Positions 40,700-52,484 of a DNA stretch of 64,000 nt are shown here, piece by piece; positions within the stretch are counted from its first letter, which is position 1; each line of letters starts with the position of its first letter. Origin of the DNA: Pilaira anomala (taxonomy: Eukaryota; Mucoromycota; Mucoromycetes; Mucorales; Mucoraceae). The notes below the pieces were generated by a model. It worked only from the letters and a program-made list of their open reading frames with translations, ran no database searches and was not told where the DNA came from. Both the position numbers and the translations under genes were made by a program. Location: the NCBI GenBank assembly GCA_025716855.1, contig JAIXMQ010000087.1:1-64000 (forward strand), in the 5' to 3' direction.

Positions 40700-40956
40700 T
40701 ATATTTTTTTTTTTTTAAAAAAAAAAGAAAGCCGTATGTAAAAATGGACATCAAAATTTATTCTGCCATAAAAAATTAAAAGTATCTCTCTGCATCAAAT
40801 AAAAGAATATTATATTTTCTAATAGAGCTGATACATGGCAAATATATATATAAATCTTTAAAAAAAAAGTATATCAAAGAATCTTTTTATTTACATTGAT
40901 TACTTCAGGTATAAGAGACATATAAAGAGAGAAAAGGAAAAAAAAAATATTTAAAA

Positions 40957-42505
40957 TTAAGTACGGTATACAAAGTTTTGATTTTGGACATCAGTAATAT
41001 CTTCAAGATCATCAGGTAAAGCGACAATATTGGTATTCTTATCCAGATGACGTCTTTTATTAGCTTGAGTGTAGCTATGGCGAAGATAGAGAAACAAGAC
41101 GATCACAACAGCATTAGCAGCAATATAGACGCCCATACCCATAAAGTAACGTGGTGCATCCTTTTCACGAAGCAAAAGAGGGCCAATAAAATTACCAATT
41201 GTATAAAAGATAAGGTTACCGCTGGTATAAAAGATCTTTTTTGTATAGCCTGAAACATTACTAGAAATAGATGCTTGCATTAAAGTATAAGTTGGTGTAC
41301 AACCCCAACTGAGATAAAGTCCAACGAGTTTAGCACCACCTGAAGGAATAGCTACTAAGCAAATAAGACCGACCAAAGAAATCATACAAGTGCCAATAGC
41401 AACCCAAATAATCTCTCCCTTTTTCTTACTGTAAGTAGTTGAAGCAAACATTAAAATAAAACAAAACGCTCCACTTGGAATAGTGAGCAAAACAGAATCA
41501 AAATTATCATATCCCATATCGGAAATAATGAGAGCACTAAAAATAGTAAGAGCTCCATTTTGCAATTCAATCAAAAGAGATATAAGACAATAACAGTATA
41601 AACGTGGCTCCCTAAGAGCTTCGCGAATTTGATCATAGTTAACTTGGAGAGTTGGAACAACAGCGTTATCACGACAACGTTCTTCGACGATAATCTTTTG
41701 ATCTTCAGTTAGCCTAAACCATCTGGATGTCGGTTTGTCAGGCAAAAGGAAAAAGTAAACGAATCCCATAAGAGTAGTGATTGAACCAAAGATAATGAAT
41801 GCCCACTTCCATGGTGAAATTGTGCCAACGGTAGGCATTTGCATGATACCTGCGCCGATGAGACCACCTAGAATCACAGCTACACTATTACTCATAAACA
41901 GAACACCAAACCAGACAACTTGTTCTGCACGTCGATACATGGTTGCAATCAATAGAAACATACAAGGGTACGTGGTGGCCTCAAAGAAACCGAGCAGAAA
42001 ACGAAGTGCAGCTAATTGGCTAAAATTGTGAGCCCAAGCCATACATAAAAGAGAAATACCCCATATCACTAAAATAACACCCATATATTTGGAAATAGTG
42101 AACTTTTGCATTAGGATATTATTAGGGAGTTGCATACACAGAAACCCTAAATAGAATAAGGAGCCTAACCAGCTGTATTGATCTTTTGAGATCCCAGTAT
42201 CTATAAAAAACTGAGGTAGAACACTAACAATTGACAAAAGTGTCTTGTCAAGAAACTGAATAAAATATTAGTATGTATAAGTTTATCATAATGCAATTTA
42301 AAAAGAGAGAAATTCAAACATATACCTGAGTAAAAGCAAGCACGCAAACATATGGCATAAAAGTCCAGTTCAGTTTCTTGACCAGTTTCTTTTCTTCTTT
42401 AGAAGGTATGAACGGTGCTTCCTTTGAAGCAGTTGTTAAGGTTTCTATATGTTCTTGTTCATTTTTTGAAACAAAACTAGATGGCCTTTCAGCTTTATCG
42501 TCCAT
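40957..42505 (-). CDS. MFS transporter, anion:cation symporter (Dal5/Tna1-like)
   Basis: Two exons: 42505-42326 and 42255-40957 (492 aa). Twelve hydrophobic helices are visible. N-terminal half: KKLNWTFMPYVCVLAF, then FLDKTLLSIVSVLPQ, YSWLGSLFYLGFLCMQLPNNILMQK, LRFLLGFFEATTYPCMFLLI and MYRRAEQVVWFG, all typical of the allantoate/nicotinate/pantothenate permease group of fungal MFS proteins. Likely imports a carboxylate-containing vitamin or nitrogen compound across the plasma membrane; the exact substrate is not readable. It lies upstream of, and on the same strand as, the kinesin-like gene, 257 bp away. Confidence 0.9.
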
Positions 42506-42848
42506 TTTAAAAATTATATTTTTATGATGAGAGCAAGAATGAAATAGTAAAATTCTCGGTTTGATACGACTTTGATTTGATTCTTTATATCAGTAGTTAA
42601 TTTGCATGACACGAATGTATTACGAGCTTGTAACTAGAAAAAGATAACTGCTATCTTTCACACAGTAGTTGACGGTTATCTCTGTTCCATATTGTACGAC
42701 CAAATTTGAGCAGATAAAATAATCTTTCATATAAGCGATAAACAATGCATAAGTTTCCGTTATACCGCTAAGGTTTAACTAAATTCATTGGATATAAATT
42801 ATTTTCAATATGTAGATTAATGGGAAAAGATTCACAATATCAAATGAT

Positions 42849-42883
<35 letters not shown>

Positions 42884-43824
42884 ATCTAAACAATATTTCC
42901 ACTTTTGGAGTAGCAAGAAATCATAAAATCTTTGTTTTTTTTTGTACAGCTTATACCCTTTCTCCTGTATAATTGGGTACCACTTCATTCACAACTCATT
43001 ATTCCCGATATATTTACCGCCATAAGAGTTAATATCAGATAAATAAATAATCTAAAATAAATTACCCACGTTTTACCAAGTACCATTTTTTTTTGCAAAT
43101 GTGTGTGATTTTTAGTTGTTGTTTTGATTTGTAACTAATGCTATAATGTAAAAATTTTAATCACATTCGATATTTACCAATGTCATCCGGAAAGAGATAT
43201 TTTGTACCTGCTATGTCGAGTGAACAAGTATCTTTTTCAACATGTTTGTGTTGGACAAACTAGAGTAAATGTAACTTACGCATTACATCAATTATGCTTA
43301 TCTATAATGTATACCAGCTAAAAATCGATGCATCATGATACAGAGCACTTAATGAACATCCAAATAAAAGAATGTCTTTTATAAAAGTAACCTACAAATT
43401 TAGCTACAGTCTATTAGCAATTAATTCAATGTTTTTATATTGTCGTGTTAGTTTATTATTAATACTTTGAGTATTAAAATATCGAAAACGGAAAAAAAAA
43501 GTGACAACGCTGGAATGGTATGTGTTACATACTAGTTTTTTTTTTTTTTTTTCATGGCAGCTTATTCTCGTCTAATACACATTGACTTCCTGGATCATAT
43601 TAGTTTTTTACTAAGAAGAATGACAACAGTGTCCTCAAGTTTAGTTACACTTTGAACTGGACTCCTGTATATAATTTGCTAAAATAATTTAGTTGGATCC
43701 ACCTAGGCTATCATGTAACTAAATAGCAAAAAAAAAAAAAGAATTTGGGATCATTCAATTTCTTGTCAAAGTAACTAAAGCCTCTTAATATCAGCTATTT
43801 AATTAAACAATATGATATAAAAAC

Positions 43825-44300
43825 AATACAAATTTAAAAGCACATCTTTCTATATATTTATATTTATACTTGTGTATGTAAAAAATATACTTATTCTAAC
43901 AGAAACTGCGTAAATTTGTTTCTTGTAATAAATCTTCATCTCTATTATTACTTTACTTTGATTTTTATATCATTAAAAAGAGTGCAAAATTTTACATCTA
44001 ACTCAATGGTAAATTTAAGATCTAACGCCAAGATATTATATTCGTTTTTCTAATTTTGAAAAAATCCAAAGGGTACACTGTGTTAAAAAAATAAATTGCT
44101 TATTTTAAACTGCATATTTTCATTTACATACTGGTACTTATTTTTGTAAATATCGAATATTCTTGAATGATTATTCCATTGATATCTGAACTCTTTCCTT
44201 GATAAGAGGAGAATTAGCTGATATCTCAAGTCGCTTGGCTATCTCCCCTTCTATAATAAATTTAGGATAGCTTACAATCTCGTTTGGGTAAGCCCAAAAT
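43825..44300. repeat. dispersed repeat, copy 1 (partner at 57490-57900)
   Basis: Colinear similarity by eye to 57490-57900: shared blocks include CATCTT.CTATAT, AATATAC, CTAACA.AAACTG, ATCTCTATTATT, TTTACTTTG.TTTTTA and TTTTGAAAAAAT.CAAAG, in the same order and strand. Divergence is high, with many small indels, so this is an old repeat. It shows no coding potential and no visible terminal repeats; ends are approximate. Confidence 0.55.
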
Positions 44301-44510
44301 TAATTGCTTTATTATTTAGGTACAATGATTTCAACCTGAGTAAAAATAAATTTTACTAATTTTCATAAACTACTTTAATGTAAAAAGGCTGAATATATCC
44401 TTTGGTTAAAAATTTAGCTCCAGTAGAGCCGGATCCTACCACGTTCAGGGCTTTTGGTGAACTTTTTAAGAATTTATTTGTTTAATTCTTTTACATATGA
44501 CATATTCAAT

Positions 44511-44512
<2 letters not shown>

Positions 44513-44596
<84 letters not shown>
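44513..44596. repeat. 84-nt uninterrupted poly-T tract
   Basis: A pure run of 84 T with abrupt ends, far longer than the 15-40 nt T or A runs common elsewhere in the window. It could be the poly-A tail of a minus-strand retroposed sequence or a homopolymer expansion. Confidence 0.9.
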
Positions 44597-44599
<3 letters not shown>

Positions 44600-44847
44600 T
44601 GATTTGTAGGTATAAGACATTTCACATAAAAACTTTCAATAAAGAACACCCAATATATACTGAATTAAGTGGGTAATATATCGAGTAAATAATAAAGAAA
44701 CAGACACACCGTTCAACATATCGTTAAGACCATTTAACACGCTTATATACTTCTTTAAATTGAAATTATTATATTTTAGAAAGAGAAGAAAAAATAGGGA
44801 CCCAATATTAGGCCAACCATTAAACTTTATAATATTTTGTTGTTGTA

Positions 44848-45709
44848 TTACATGACAACGCAGCATGAATTAGTCTTTTTAGCAGTCTTGTAAAACATTT
44901 TAGATTGGTTTGATAAAGCTTCTGATCTATCTACAAGTGAATCAAGCTAAATATGAACTTACATGTTTAGTCTATTTTATTTTTGTTTTTCAAATAAACT
45001 TATACCCTTACCTTTTCACCACGCTGAAGAACAGAGTCAATTGTTTTATGCTAAAAAAAAACCCCCCACACATGATCAATAAGAGTAAAAACCTCGTGAT
45101 AACATACTAATAACTTATGCAACTTACCAAAATAGCAGTCGTTTCATCCAATTCCTTTTGTACCTTCATAATCGTATCTGCTTGTTGAGGGTCTTGATAT
45201 TTAGCTAAATAATCTGCAATTTCAGGGTAATCAAGTGTATCGGCCTTTTTCCAAACGTCTGTAGGAAACTTGACAAGGAATTCATCCATAATCTTATTTA
45301 ATAAAGAAAATGCGACTCTAGAAGGGTAATCTTTATCACTAATAATCATACCGCTCACTCCTTGAGGATGACTATAGACATGAGCAACATTGTCTAAAAA
45401 AATATAAAACAAAATTAATCTCTGAATGAATAAAAACACACACTCTTTCTTATTTACTTTCACTCTCTACACTTTGACGTTGTCCTGCAGGTGTACGTTC
45501 TGCGATGGTAGCTGCCGAGAAATTCATAAACTCTTGCACACTAAACTGGAAACTTTTAGAGATGGTTCTTTTTTTTTTTTAAAAGAATTTTTTTTCTATA
45601 TATACCTTCCACGTTGGAAGAAACCAAAGCTAGATAAATCAAACTGGGAAGCAAGAATTTTTGCCTTATCAGCATCTTTACGTAAAATCAAGATGGAATA
45701 TAACTTCAT
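44848..45709 (-). CDS. YKT6: v-SNARE Ykt6
   Basis: Lipid-anchored R-SNARE of Golgi, endosomal and vacuolar fusion. Five exons: 45709-45606, 45540-45458, 45393-45128, 45050-45012, 44946-44848 (196 aa, family about 200). The longin domain opens [20 protein letters not shown], with [15 protein letters not shown] and [10 protein letters not shown]. The SNARE motif has [30 protein letters not shown] with the central Arg, [15 protein letters not shown]. The C-terminus CCVVM supplies the palmitoylated Cys and the farnesylated CaaX Cys. Same strand as the PCID2-like gene, whose stop is only 91 bp upstream of this ATG. Confidence 0.95.
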
Positions 45710-45800
45710 TTTTATGAAAAAAGAAAGAGAGAGAGAATAATGGCGGAGTGATGAATTATTTAGATTTGAGTGTAGTTTTATTATTTTAATTTTTTGTACG

Positions 45801-47302
45801 TCATGATTGAACTACAGAAGGGAATGGATTATCCTTACTAAGGACAAGGAACATCTTTTCATGAGATAAATAACCCTTCATATATCCCTTAAAAATCATA
45901 TTAGCCAACATCCACTCAGCTTCTTCCATGTCAACTTGTAATCCTTCAAAATCAAGTGCTTTTTTAAATGTTTGAATAGGAATTCTTGTATTCATTCCCA
46001 AGATGAGATATCTATCAAATTTGGTTTTTAAAATCAATTATTATTATTAAATAATAAAAACTAAAACTTACACTTTTCTAAATAACTGTCTTATCGCAAT
46101 ACTTTCTGCTTTTTCAATAGCAAAATAAGTACCTTGTCGAATCAATAGAGGTTCAGAAATAGTCAAAGCAACGTTAAATGTCTTGACATCTCCAATTCGA
46201 ATAGCTTTAGCTAAATCACCGTATATTTGTCGCGTCTTTTGAAACTTTTGAAATAATGCATCCGTAGGTAAAATACCTCTCATCAATTTAACAGGTAACA
46301 ATGTTTGTAAAATGAGTCTATACTATCCATATCAGTTATCATATCTGAAGATGTTATCTTATACTCACTCTTTGTTCTTGAGGCTCTTGTTTGAACATTC
46401 TTTAAAGGCTAAATCTAATTCATGCTCGGCTTTAACATAATCCTCTTCCAAGAAATAAAGTCTACCAAGATAATATCTAAACGTAACTCGATCACTTTTT
46501 GGAAATTGTTCAATGGATGGCATATCTGCTGCTTTCACTGCTCGAAGAATATTTTTACACAAGTTTTGTTGTCTCAACTACTTTTTTATAATTAATCACA
46601 TTATCTTGAAGATATAAATTTATAAACGTTACCTTGAAATAAATACGGAACAAAATACCAATCATGCAATAAGTACCATACTTTTTGGATGAATGTAATA
46701 CTCCTCGATCGGTAATACAGTATGTAAATGATTTACTAATCACGTTGGCTGCTTCTTCTAATTTCTTACGTTGTCCCTCCACAGCTGCCAATTCATCGTC
46801 GGCTTTGGAAGCAACGATACGTAAATCATTATTGATAATATATAACGGAGGTAAACACCAACGTGTCATAGTACCCATACCTCTTTGAAACGCTCTAATA
46901 GAAAATAATATGAGAAAGCGAGAAACGCGAATAAAACTGTATTTATGCCTTACTGAACAAGTTCCTTTTGTGAATCAAAAGCTGCTTCATAATCGCCTTC
47001 ATCAAAAGCAAAAATTGTCTTTATATGGTTGGATACGACTTCGTTCCAAGGTGCTTCGAATTTATTTTTACAAATAGTGTCAAGTTGGTCCAACTATTAG
47101 TTTTTTTTTTTTTTTTTTAAAAAAAAAAGATTAGCATCTCTTATTTGAATCGAAAATAACTCCCTTTTTTTACTTGAATATGTTGATGAATAATATGTTT
47201 AACATGGTTATCTTGTAACGAAAGTAAAGGCGCTAACCCTTTTCCATTCTCGTTATTGATATGGTTTTCTACTTTGTTAAAATATGTTTGAATTCCCAAC
47301 AT
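45801..47302 (-). CDS. PCI-domain protein of TREX-2 (PCID2/Thp1/CSN12-like)
   Basis: Nuclear mRNA-export scaffold. Six exons: 47302-47174, 47093-46954, 46894-46633, 46577-46369, 46317-46072, 46011-45801 (398 aa; human PCID2 is 399). Helical repeats run from residue 1 to about 250, including MTRWCLPPLYIINNDLR, KYGTYCMIGILFRIYFKL and YYLGRLYFLEEDYVKAEHEL. The PCI winged helix is C-terminal, with PVKLMRGILPTDAL, IRQGTYFAIEKAE and the MEEAEWMLANMIFKGYMKGYLSHE block. The family pairs with Sac3/GANP and Sem1. Start codon is 96 bp from that of CLP1 on the opposite strand. Confidence 0.92.
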
Positions 47303-47398
47303 TGTTTGAATTTGAAAGAAAAAAGCACAACTTAAATTTTTTCAACGCCGTGTAAAATAATAGAATCACTTTCTTTTTCTTTTTTTTTTAATCTCAAA
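47303..47398. promoter_or_regulatory. 96-bp bidirectional promoter between PCID2-like and CLP1 genes
   Basis: Only 96 bp separate the two divergent ATGs. The spacer is AT-rich with a 9-T run next to the CLP1 side. It must contain both 5' UTRs and core promoters, so co-regulation is likely. No named motif seen. Confidence 0.6.
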
Positions 47399-48965
47399 AT
47401 GCAAGACAAGGTAAAACGAACAAAATAGAGTTAAAAGCATAAACTCACTCTTTCTCTAAAGGAAGAATTAGAACCAACACGCGAAGTAGTATTAGGCACC
47501 GATCACGAGTTTCGTTTTGAGGTCGAGTTCAACACCAAAGTCAGTATCAAGTTAATCAAAGGCACTGCCGAGATATTCGGTACTGAGTTAGCTTTAGGTG
47601 TCACTTACACTTTTAGTGGTCGAAAAGCAGCTGTCTATACATGGCACGGCTGTACTTTAGAAGTAAAAGGACAGTTCCTTGTTGAATACACCGCAAACGA
47701 AACTCCCATGACAAGTTACCTTAATACTCATTTGGCTTTAGAACAACTAAGACAAAACGCGAAGTTAAAACAAGATCTAGGTCCTCGTGTCCTTGTCATA
47801 GGTCCAAACGATGTAGGAAAGACATCCCTCAGTAAGATATTAGCAAGTTACTGTTTAAGACAAGGTGGAACCCCCATTTATGTATCTTTGGACACAACTG
47901 AGGTAAAATAGAAACGATACGATCTGAAGTAAATAAGCTGATTTATAGAATGTTAAAAGGGTTCAATTACAATGCCTGGTACGGCCACTGCAACATGTAT
48001 AAGTAATATTATCGACGTAGAAGAAGGATTTGGCTCTTCAGCAACAACTGCAGCATCCATGGGATCTTCCACTATGCCATTAGCTTATTACTATGGATTT
48101 GAAAGTCCTGCTGAAAATGTCAAACTTTACAAATTAGTCACCTCTCAACTTTCAGAAGCTATTCGTAGTAGAATGGCTGTAGATGAACAATGTCGTAATT
48201 CCGGTTTAATTATTGATACAGCGGGTCTTATTGATCAAGTAGGTTATGATATTATTCAACATATCATCAAAGATTTCAATGGTAAAAAGGAAAAAAAAAA
48301 AAGAGCTATAATTTGACGTTTATATATATATATCAATTTTTCTTAAAAAAATTTATCTAGTCAATGTGTTGATTGTATTGGGCCATGAAAGACTTTACAG
48401 TGACATGACTCGAATTCTTGGTTCAAATTCGAAGGTATCCGTAGTCAAACTTTCAAAATCAGGTGGTGTAGTTGAACGTGATCGTCAATTCAAGATTCGC
48501 TTACAACGAACAAAGATTCATGAATACTTTTATGGAACTCCCAAATGTGAATTATCTCCTTATAGCATGTTGATAAATTACGACGATATCAAAATTTGGA
48601 GAGTGGGCGATGTGATTGCTCCCTCAAGTGCTTTACCTCTAGGCATGGATAGCTCATCTAATGAAACCCAGTTGGTTAAAGTTGATAACTATGACATGTG
48701 TTTGCATTCAGTCTTGGCTATTTTAAATATTGATCAAACTGAACCAGAGAATAGAATTTTGGAAAATAATGTTGCTGGATTCATTTATGTGTAAGCTAAA
48801 AATTAATTACTAAATAGATATGAGTATTATTAACACTTTTTATTTTTTATTTGTAGTTCGGATGTGGATGAAGAAAAGAGAAAGGTTACCATTCTTTCTC
48901 CTTCTCCTGGTAGATTACCTAAAAAACATCTTTTAATGGGTTCCTTCAAATGGATGGAAACATAA
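47399..48965 (+). CDS. CLP1: mRNA 3'-end processing factor Clp1 (polynucleotide kinase fold)
   Basis: Component of cleavage factor IA/II for pre-mRNA 3' ends (and tRNA splicing in animals). Five exons: 47399-47410, 47462-47902, 47960-48281, 48361-48790, 48857-48965 (437 aa; yeast 445). An N-terminal beta domain (FRFEVEFNTKVSIKLIKGTAEIFG, YTFSGRKAAVYTWHGC) is followed by the Walker A GPNDVGKTSLSKIL, then GSITMPGTATATCI, YYYGFESPAEN, IIDTAGLI (Walker B region), VNVLIVLGHERLYSDM, and a C-terminal beta domain ending LLMGSFKWMET. The first exon encodes four residues; the next junction is fixed by frame. Exon 3 acceptor at AAAAG (47959) was chosen to restore GSITMPG. Confidence 0.94.
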
Positions 48966-49154
48966 AAATTATCTGTATTATATAATAAAAGAAAAATGAA
49001 ACTGTATGCAATATGATCTCAATACATAGTAAAAGAAGAAAGTGCACCATGTATAAATTATAACAAATAAATAAAGCTATTTACTTTTATATTTTATTTA
49101 AAATACTATTACTACACATTTTTAAAATTTACAATTGGGAATGACTTCATATAT

Positions 49155-51014
49155 CTAATAGTTTTCCCATCCCTACGGCAACAAAAAAAGTTAGTTATTA
49201 TTTTGATATTGAAATAAATCGTTACTTACAACATTATCAAGTTTCTCTACTTTAGTTAAGACTTCACCTTCCATCTTCTTCATATAAGCTGCCATTTTCT
49301 TTTGAATACCAGGAATAGAAGCACCCAAGATACGAATAGCAAGCAAAGCAGCATTTGTACTGTTATTTACAGCGACAGTAGCTACAGGAATGCCACGCTA
49401 AAAAAAAACGAGAAAAATTCATCTATCAGCTAAATTGAATGAAAATAAATAACCATGATGAAAACTTACAGGCATTTGAACAATACTATAGAGAGAATCA
49501 ACACCATCAAGAGAGCTACCCTTGACAGGTACACCGATGACAGGAAGAGGGGTCATAGCAGCAACCATACCAGGTAAATGAGCAGCACCTCCGGCACCAG
49601 CAATGATAGCCATCAAACCACGTTCAGCAGCAGATTCAGCGTACTCGACCATACGAGTAGGTGTACGATGAGCAGAGACAATAGAAAGCTCAAAGGGAAT
49701 ACCGAAATCTTTGAGGATTTGTGCACCAATCTTCATCACAGGTAAATCAGAATCAGAACCCATAATCATACCCACCAAAGGTCTCAAAGTCAAAGCACGA
49801 TCAACCTCAGGTTCAATTGCTTGAAGAATAGGCTTCAAGTTCTTTTGAACTTGTATCATAGATTCACCAACCAAAGTAATATGACCCATCTTACGTCCAG
49901 GTCTACACTCCTTCTTACCATATAAATGAATCGTAGCGCCATCTACCAAAAGAGCCTCTTGACAAGGTTTGTAACAATCTTCCATACTGGTATTAGAACC
50001 CAAGATATTGACCATGATCGAGGCAGGAACCTTCATAGCAGTAGATCCAAGAGGCATATCTAAAATAGCACGCATATGGTTTTCGTATTGAGAAGTTTCA
50101 CAAGCTTCGATGGTATAATGTCCAGAGTTATGAGGACGAGGTGCGATTTCGTTCAAGAGGATCTCGCCGTTAGCCATAACGAACATCTCAACACCAAAAA
50201 TACCAGCACCAGGGAAAGTCTTGATAGCGTTCTCAGCAATCTTTTGAGCCTTGAGAGCTACAGAACCATCAATTTGAGCAGGCGCAATAACCAAATGACA
50301 AATGCTATTCTTATGAATAGTTTCAACAACAGGGTAAGAAAGAATTTCACCGTTTGCGCGACGTACAACCATGACAGCTAATTCTTTAACAAATGGGGCC
50401 CATTTCTCTGCATACAAGGGAGTCTTTGATAAAGCATTCACAGCTTTTTCAATATCTTCTTCACTCTTTACAACGTAGTTACCTTTACCATCATAAGCCA
50501 TTGTTTTTGATTTCAACATGAGTGGATATCCAAACTCTTGTGCAGCTTTCTTAAGTGCAGCTGTATCTGCAATTTCAACATACTCTGCAACAGGGATACC
50601 AAATGATTCCAAATGTTTCTTTTGGTTATATTTATCTTGAATTGTCTTGACGGTAAAGGCGGAAGGACAAACGCGAACTTTACCCTCTTTTTCAATGGCA
50701 GCTAATACATCAGCATCCACATGTTCAATCTCCACTGTTAATACGTCCACTTGAGATGCTAATTCATGAATCTTTTTGGGATCTGTGAAAGCTCCTTGGA
50801 TATGCGATTGGGTGGATTCGATTTGTTTGGCAGGTGAGTCGGATGGTACGTCAAGAACTGTCACTTGAAGGTTTAAACGAGATGCTGCTTCAATCATCAT
50901 ACGACCTAACTGACCACCTTTTTAATTGAGAGAGAGATAAGGTGAACACTTTGTATGTAGATTATTTAGTTCATATACTTTACCACCAAGAATACCAACT
51001 TTTTGATTGTTCAT
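49155..51014 (-). CDS. ADE2: phosphoribosylaminoimidazole carboxylase (PurK-PurE fusion)
   Basis: Purine biosynthesis, carboxylation of AIR to CAIR. Four exons: 51014-50984, 50917-49470, 49397-49230, 49172-49155 (554 aa; yeast 571). The N-terminal ATP-grasp PurK half starts [13 protein letters not shown] and includes [43 protein letters not shown]. The C-terminal PurE half has [36 protein letters not shown] and [11 protein letters not shown]. The last exon is 18 nt and gives the conserved GWENY ending. Convergent with CLP1, 189 bp between stops. Loss of this enzyme gives red pigment in yeasts. Confidence 0.96.
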
Positions 51015-51604
51015 AGTTTATTATTGCTTTTTTTTTTAAAAAAAAAAATAAAAAAAGTATGAGGAAAAGAGAGATTCTTAAAAAGTAGGTTCCTTTTTTT
51101 AAAGATTTTCTTGAAGTGACTGTCAATCAGTGTGAGTAATGCATCTTTTTGTATTCACACTTAAAGTTAGATTGTTTTTTTTTCTTAAAGATAGATGGAC
51201 AGCTTTTATCTTTACATTTATTTCACTTAATTAATATGAAAAGAATTACAGAAGTTTGGATTGATTATTCTTTTAAACAATGATATAGGCTAGTATATAA
51301 TAAATTAATAACGTCTTACCAGGTACAAAAACAACCAGCAGATCGAGTCAAGCGGAAGTTCGAATGAGTCAATTCACATTTCAACTCGCACAATCGGCAC
51401 CACAAAAAAAAAAAAAAAAAAAAAAAAAAAGCCTTTAGCTGACTGTGGTATAGATGAGCTTATGCGGTGCTTTTTGAGGGTTATGCATTAACCAAAGGCT
51501 TCATAGAGCTAATATTGCACTTATAATTTATCAACCATAGCAGTGAAAGTTTATTTATAAATAAAAACAAATAATTTGCAAATTAATTTTACAATGAATT
51601 AAAG

Positions 51605-51645
<41 letters not shown>

Positions 51646-52036
51646 GTCTATCCATAACTGTAAAAATAGTCCACTGTGTGGTTAAAATAAACATATAATA
51701 ATAAAAACAAAAGTCTACATAACTGTAAAAAATAGTGTAATCTTGTTGGGGGCAATCTGAGGGAAACTTATGGGATAGTGGTACATAAAGACAAGACACT
51801 TTAAAAAAGAATGGGTTTATTTATGTATATGTATTACAACATGTCAAAGGAAATTAAGTTTAATATGGACTTTTTATTTATTACCTTTTTTTTTTTTTAT
51901 TATTATTACATTAATTATTTGAAAAAAGTTACTAGTGCTTTAGCCTTTAAAATCCGGAAAGAAAAAGTTTCTGAATTCAAAGTTTCCCAAGACAAACCAC
52001 GAGGAGGTCCACTAGCTGAAGTCTCAAAAATAAGAA
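51015..52036. other. gene-free flank of an accessory island
   Basis: About 1 kb upstream of ADE2. It contains a T-run/A-run palindrome (about 51031-51050), a 27-A run at about 51404-51430, an ATA microsatellite (51609-51640) and no gene that I can support. Confidence 0.4.
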
Positions 52037-52480
52037 TGCAACGGATAAGTACAACAACACAACAATCAATGATAATATTTTTCTTAGAGATGACTACCAA
52101 GGTAAGAACCATCAATCCAACTCTCCCTTCGATATTCGTATGGTTTTACGTGCCATTACACCCAGGATTAAACTGCACGAACCGCTCGTAAACGAGGACG
52201 GAAGAGAAGGAGACAGGACTTACCAAGATAGAACATACTCGCCAAAAAATAGAATCACTAACTGCTGCGGTGTTGTGGCAACAATCAACCTTTGATCATA
52301 ATACTTTCCTTTGAGATGACATCTACCGAGATGAGAACCATCAATCCAACTCTCCCTACGATATCCGTATGGTTTTACGTGCCATTACACCCAGGATTGA
52401 ACTGCACGAACCGCTCGTAAACGAGGACGGAAGAGAAGGAGACAGGACCCATCAAGATAGAGCATACTCGCCAGAAAATA
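52037..52480. repeat. tandem duplication, 229-bp period, two copies
   Basis: The sequence around 52106-52265 is repeated at 52335-52494 with an offset of 229 bp. GAACCATCAATCCAACTCTC, CGTATGGTTTTACGTGCC, and CACGAACCGCTCGTAAACG are identical or nearly so in both copies, and scattered single-base changes separate them. Weaker similarity extends about 60 bp upstream of each copy. There is no open reading frame through it. Confidence 0.85.
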
Positions 52481-52484
52481 GAAC

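Larger units (their letters stand above)
42506..44847. other. 2.3-kb gene-poor region
   Basis: No coding gene supported. It holds long T-runs near 42851 and 43538, a diverged copy of a dispersed repeat (43825-44300) and an 84-nt poly-T (44513-44596). A 27-codon ORF at 43182 is not convincing. Confidence 0.5.

Noticed and set aside
50076..50381. 101-codon plus-strand ORF over ADE2
   Set aside because: Antisense to well-conserved PurK coding sequence.
51330..51380. tRNA gene suggested by GTTCGAAT
   Set aside because: No acceptor stem or D/anticodon arms could be folded around it.
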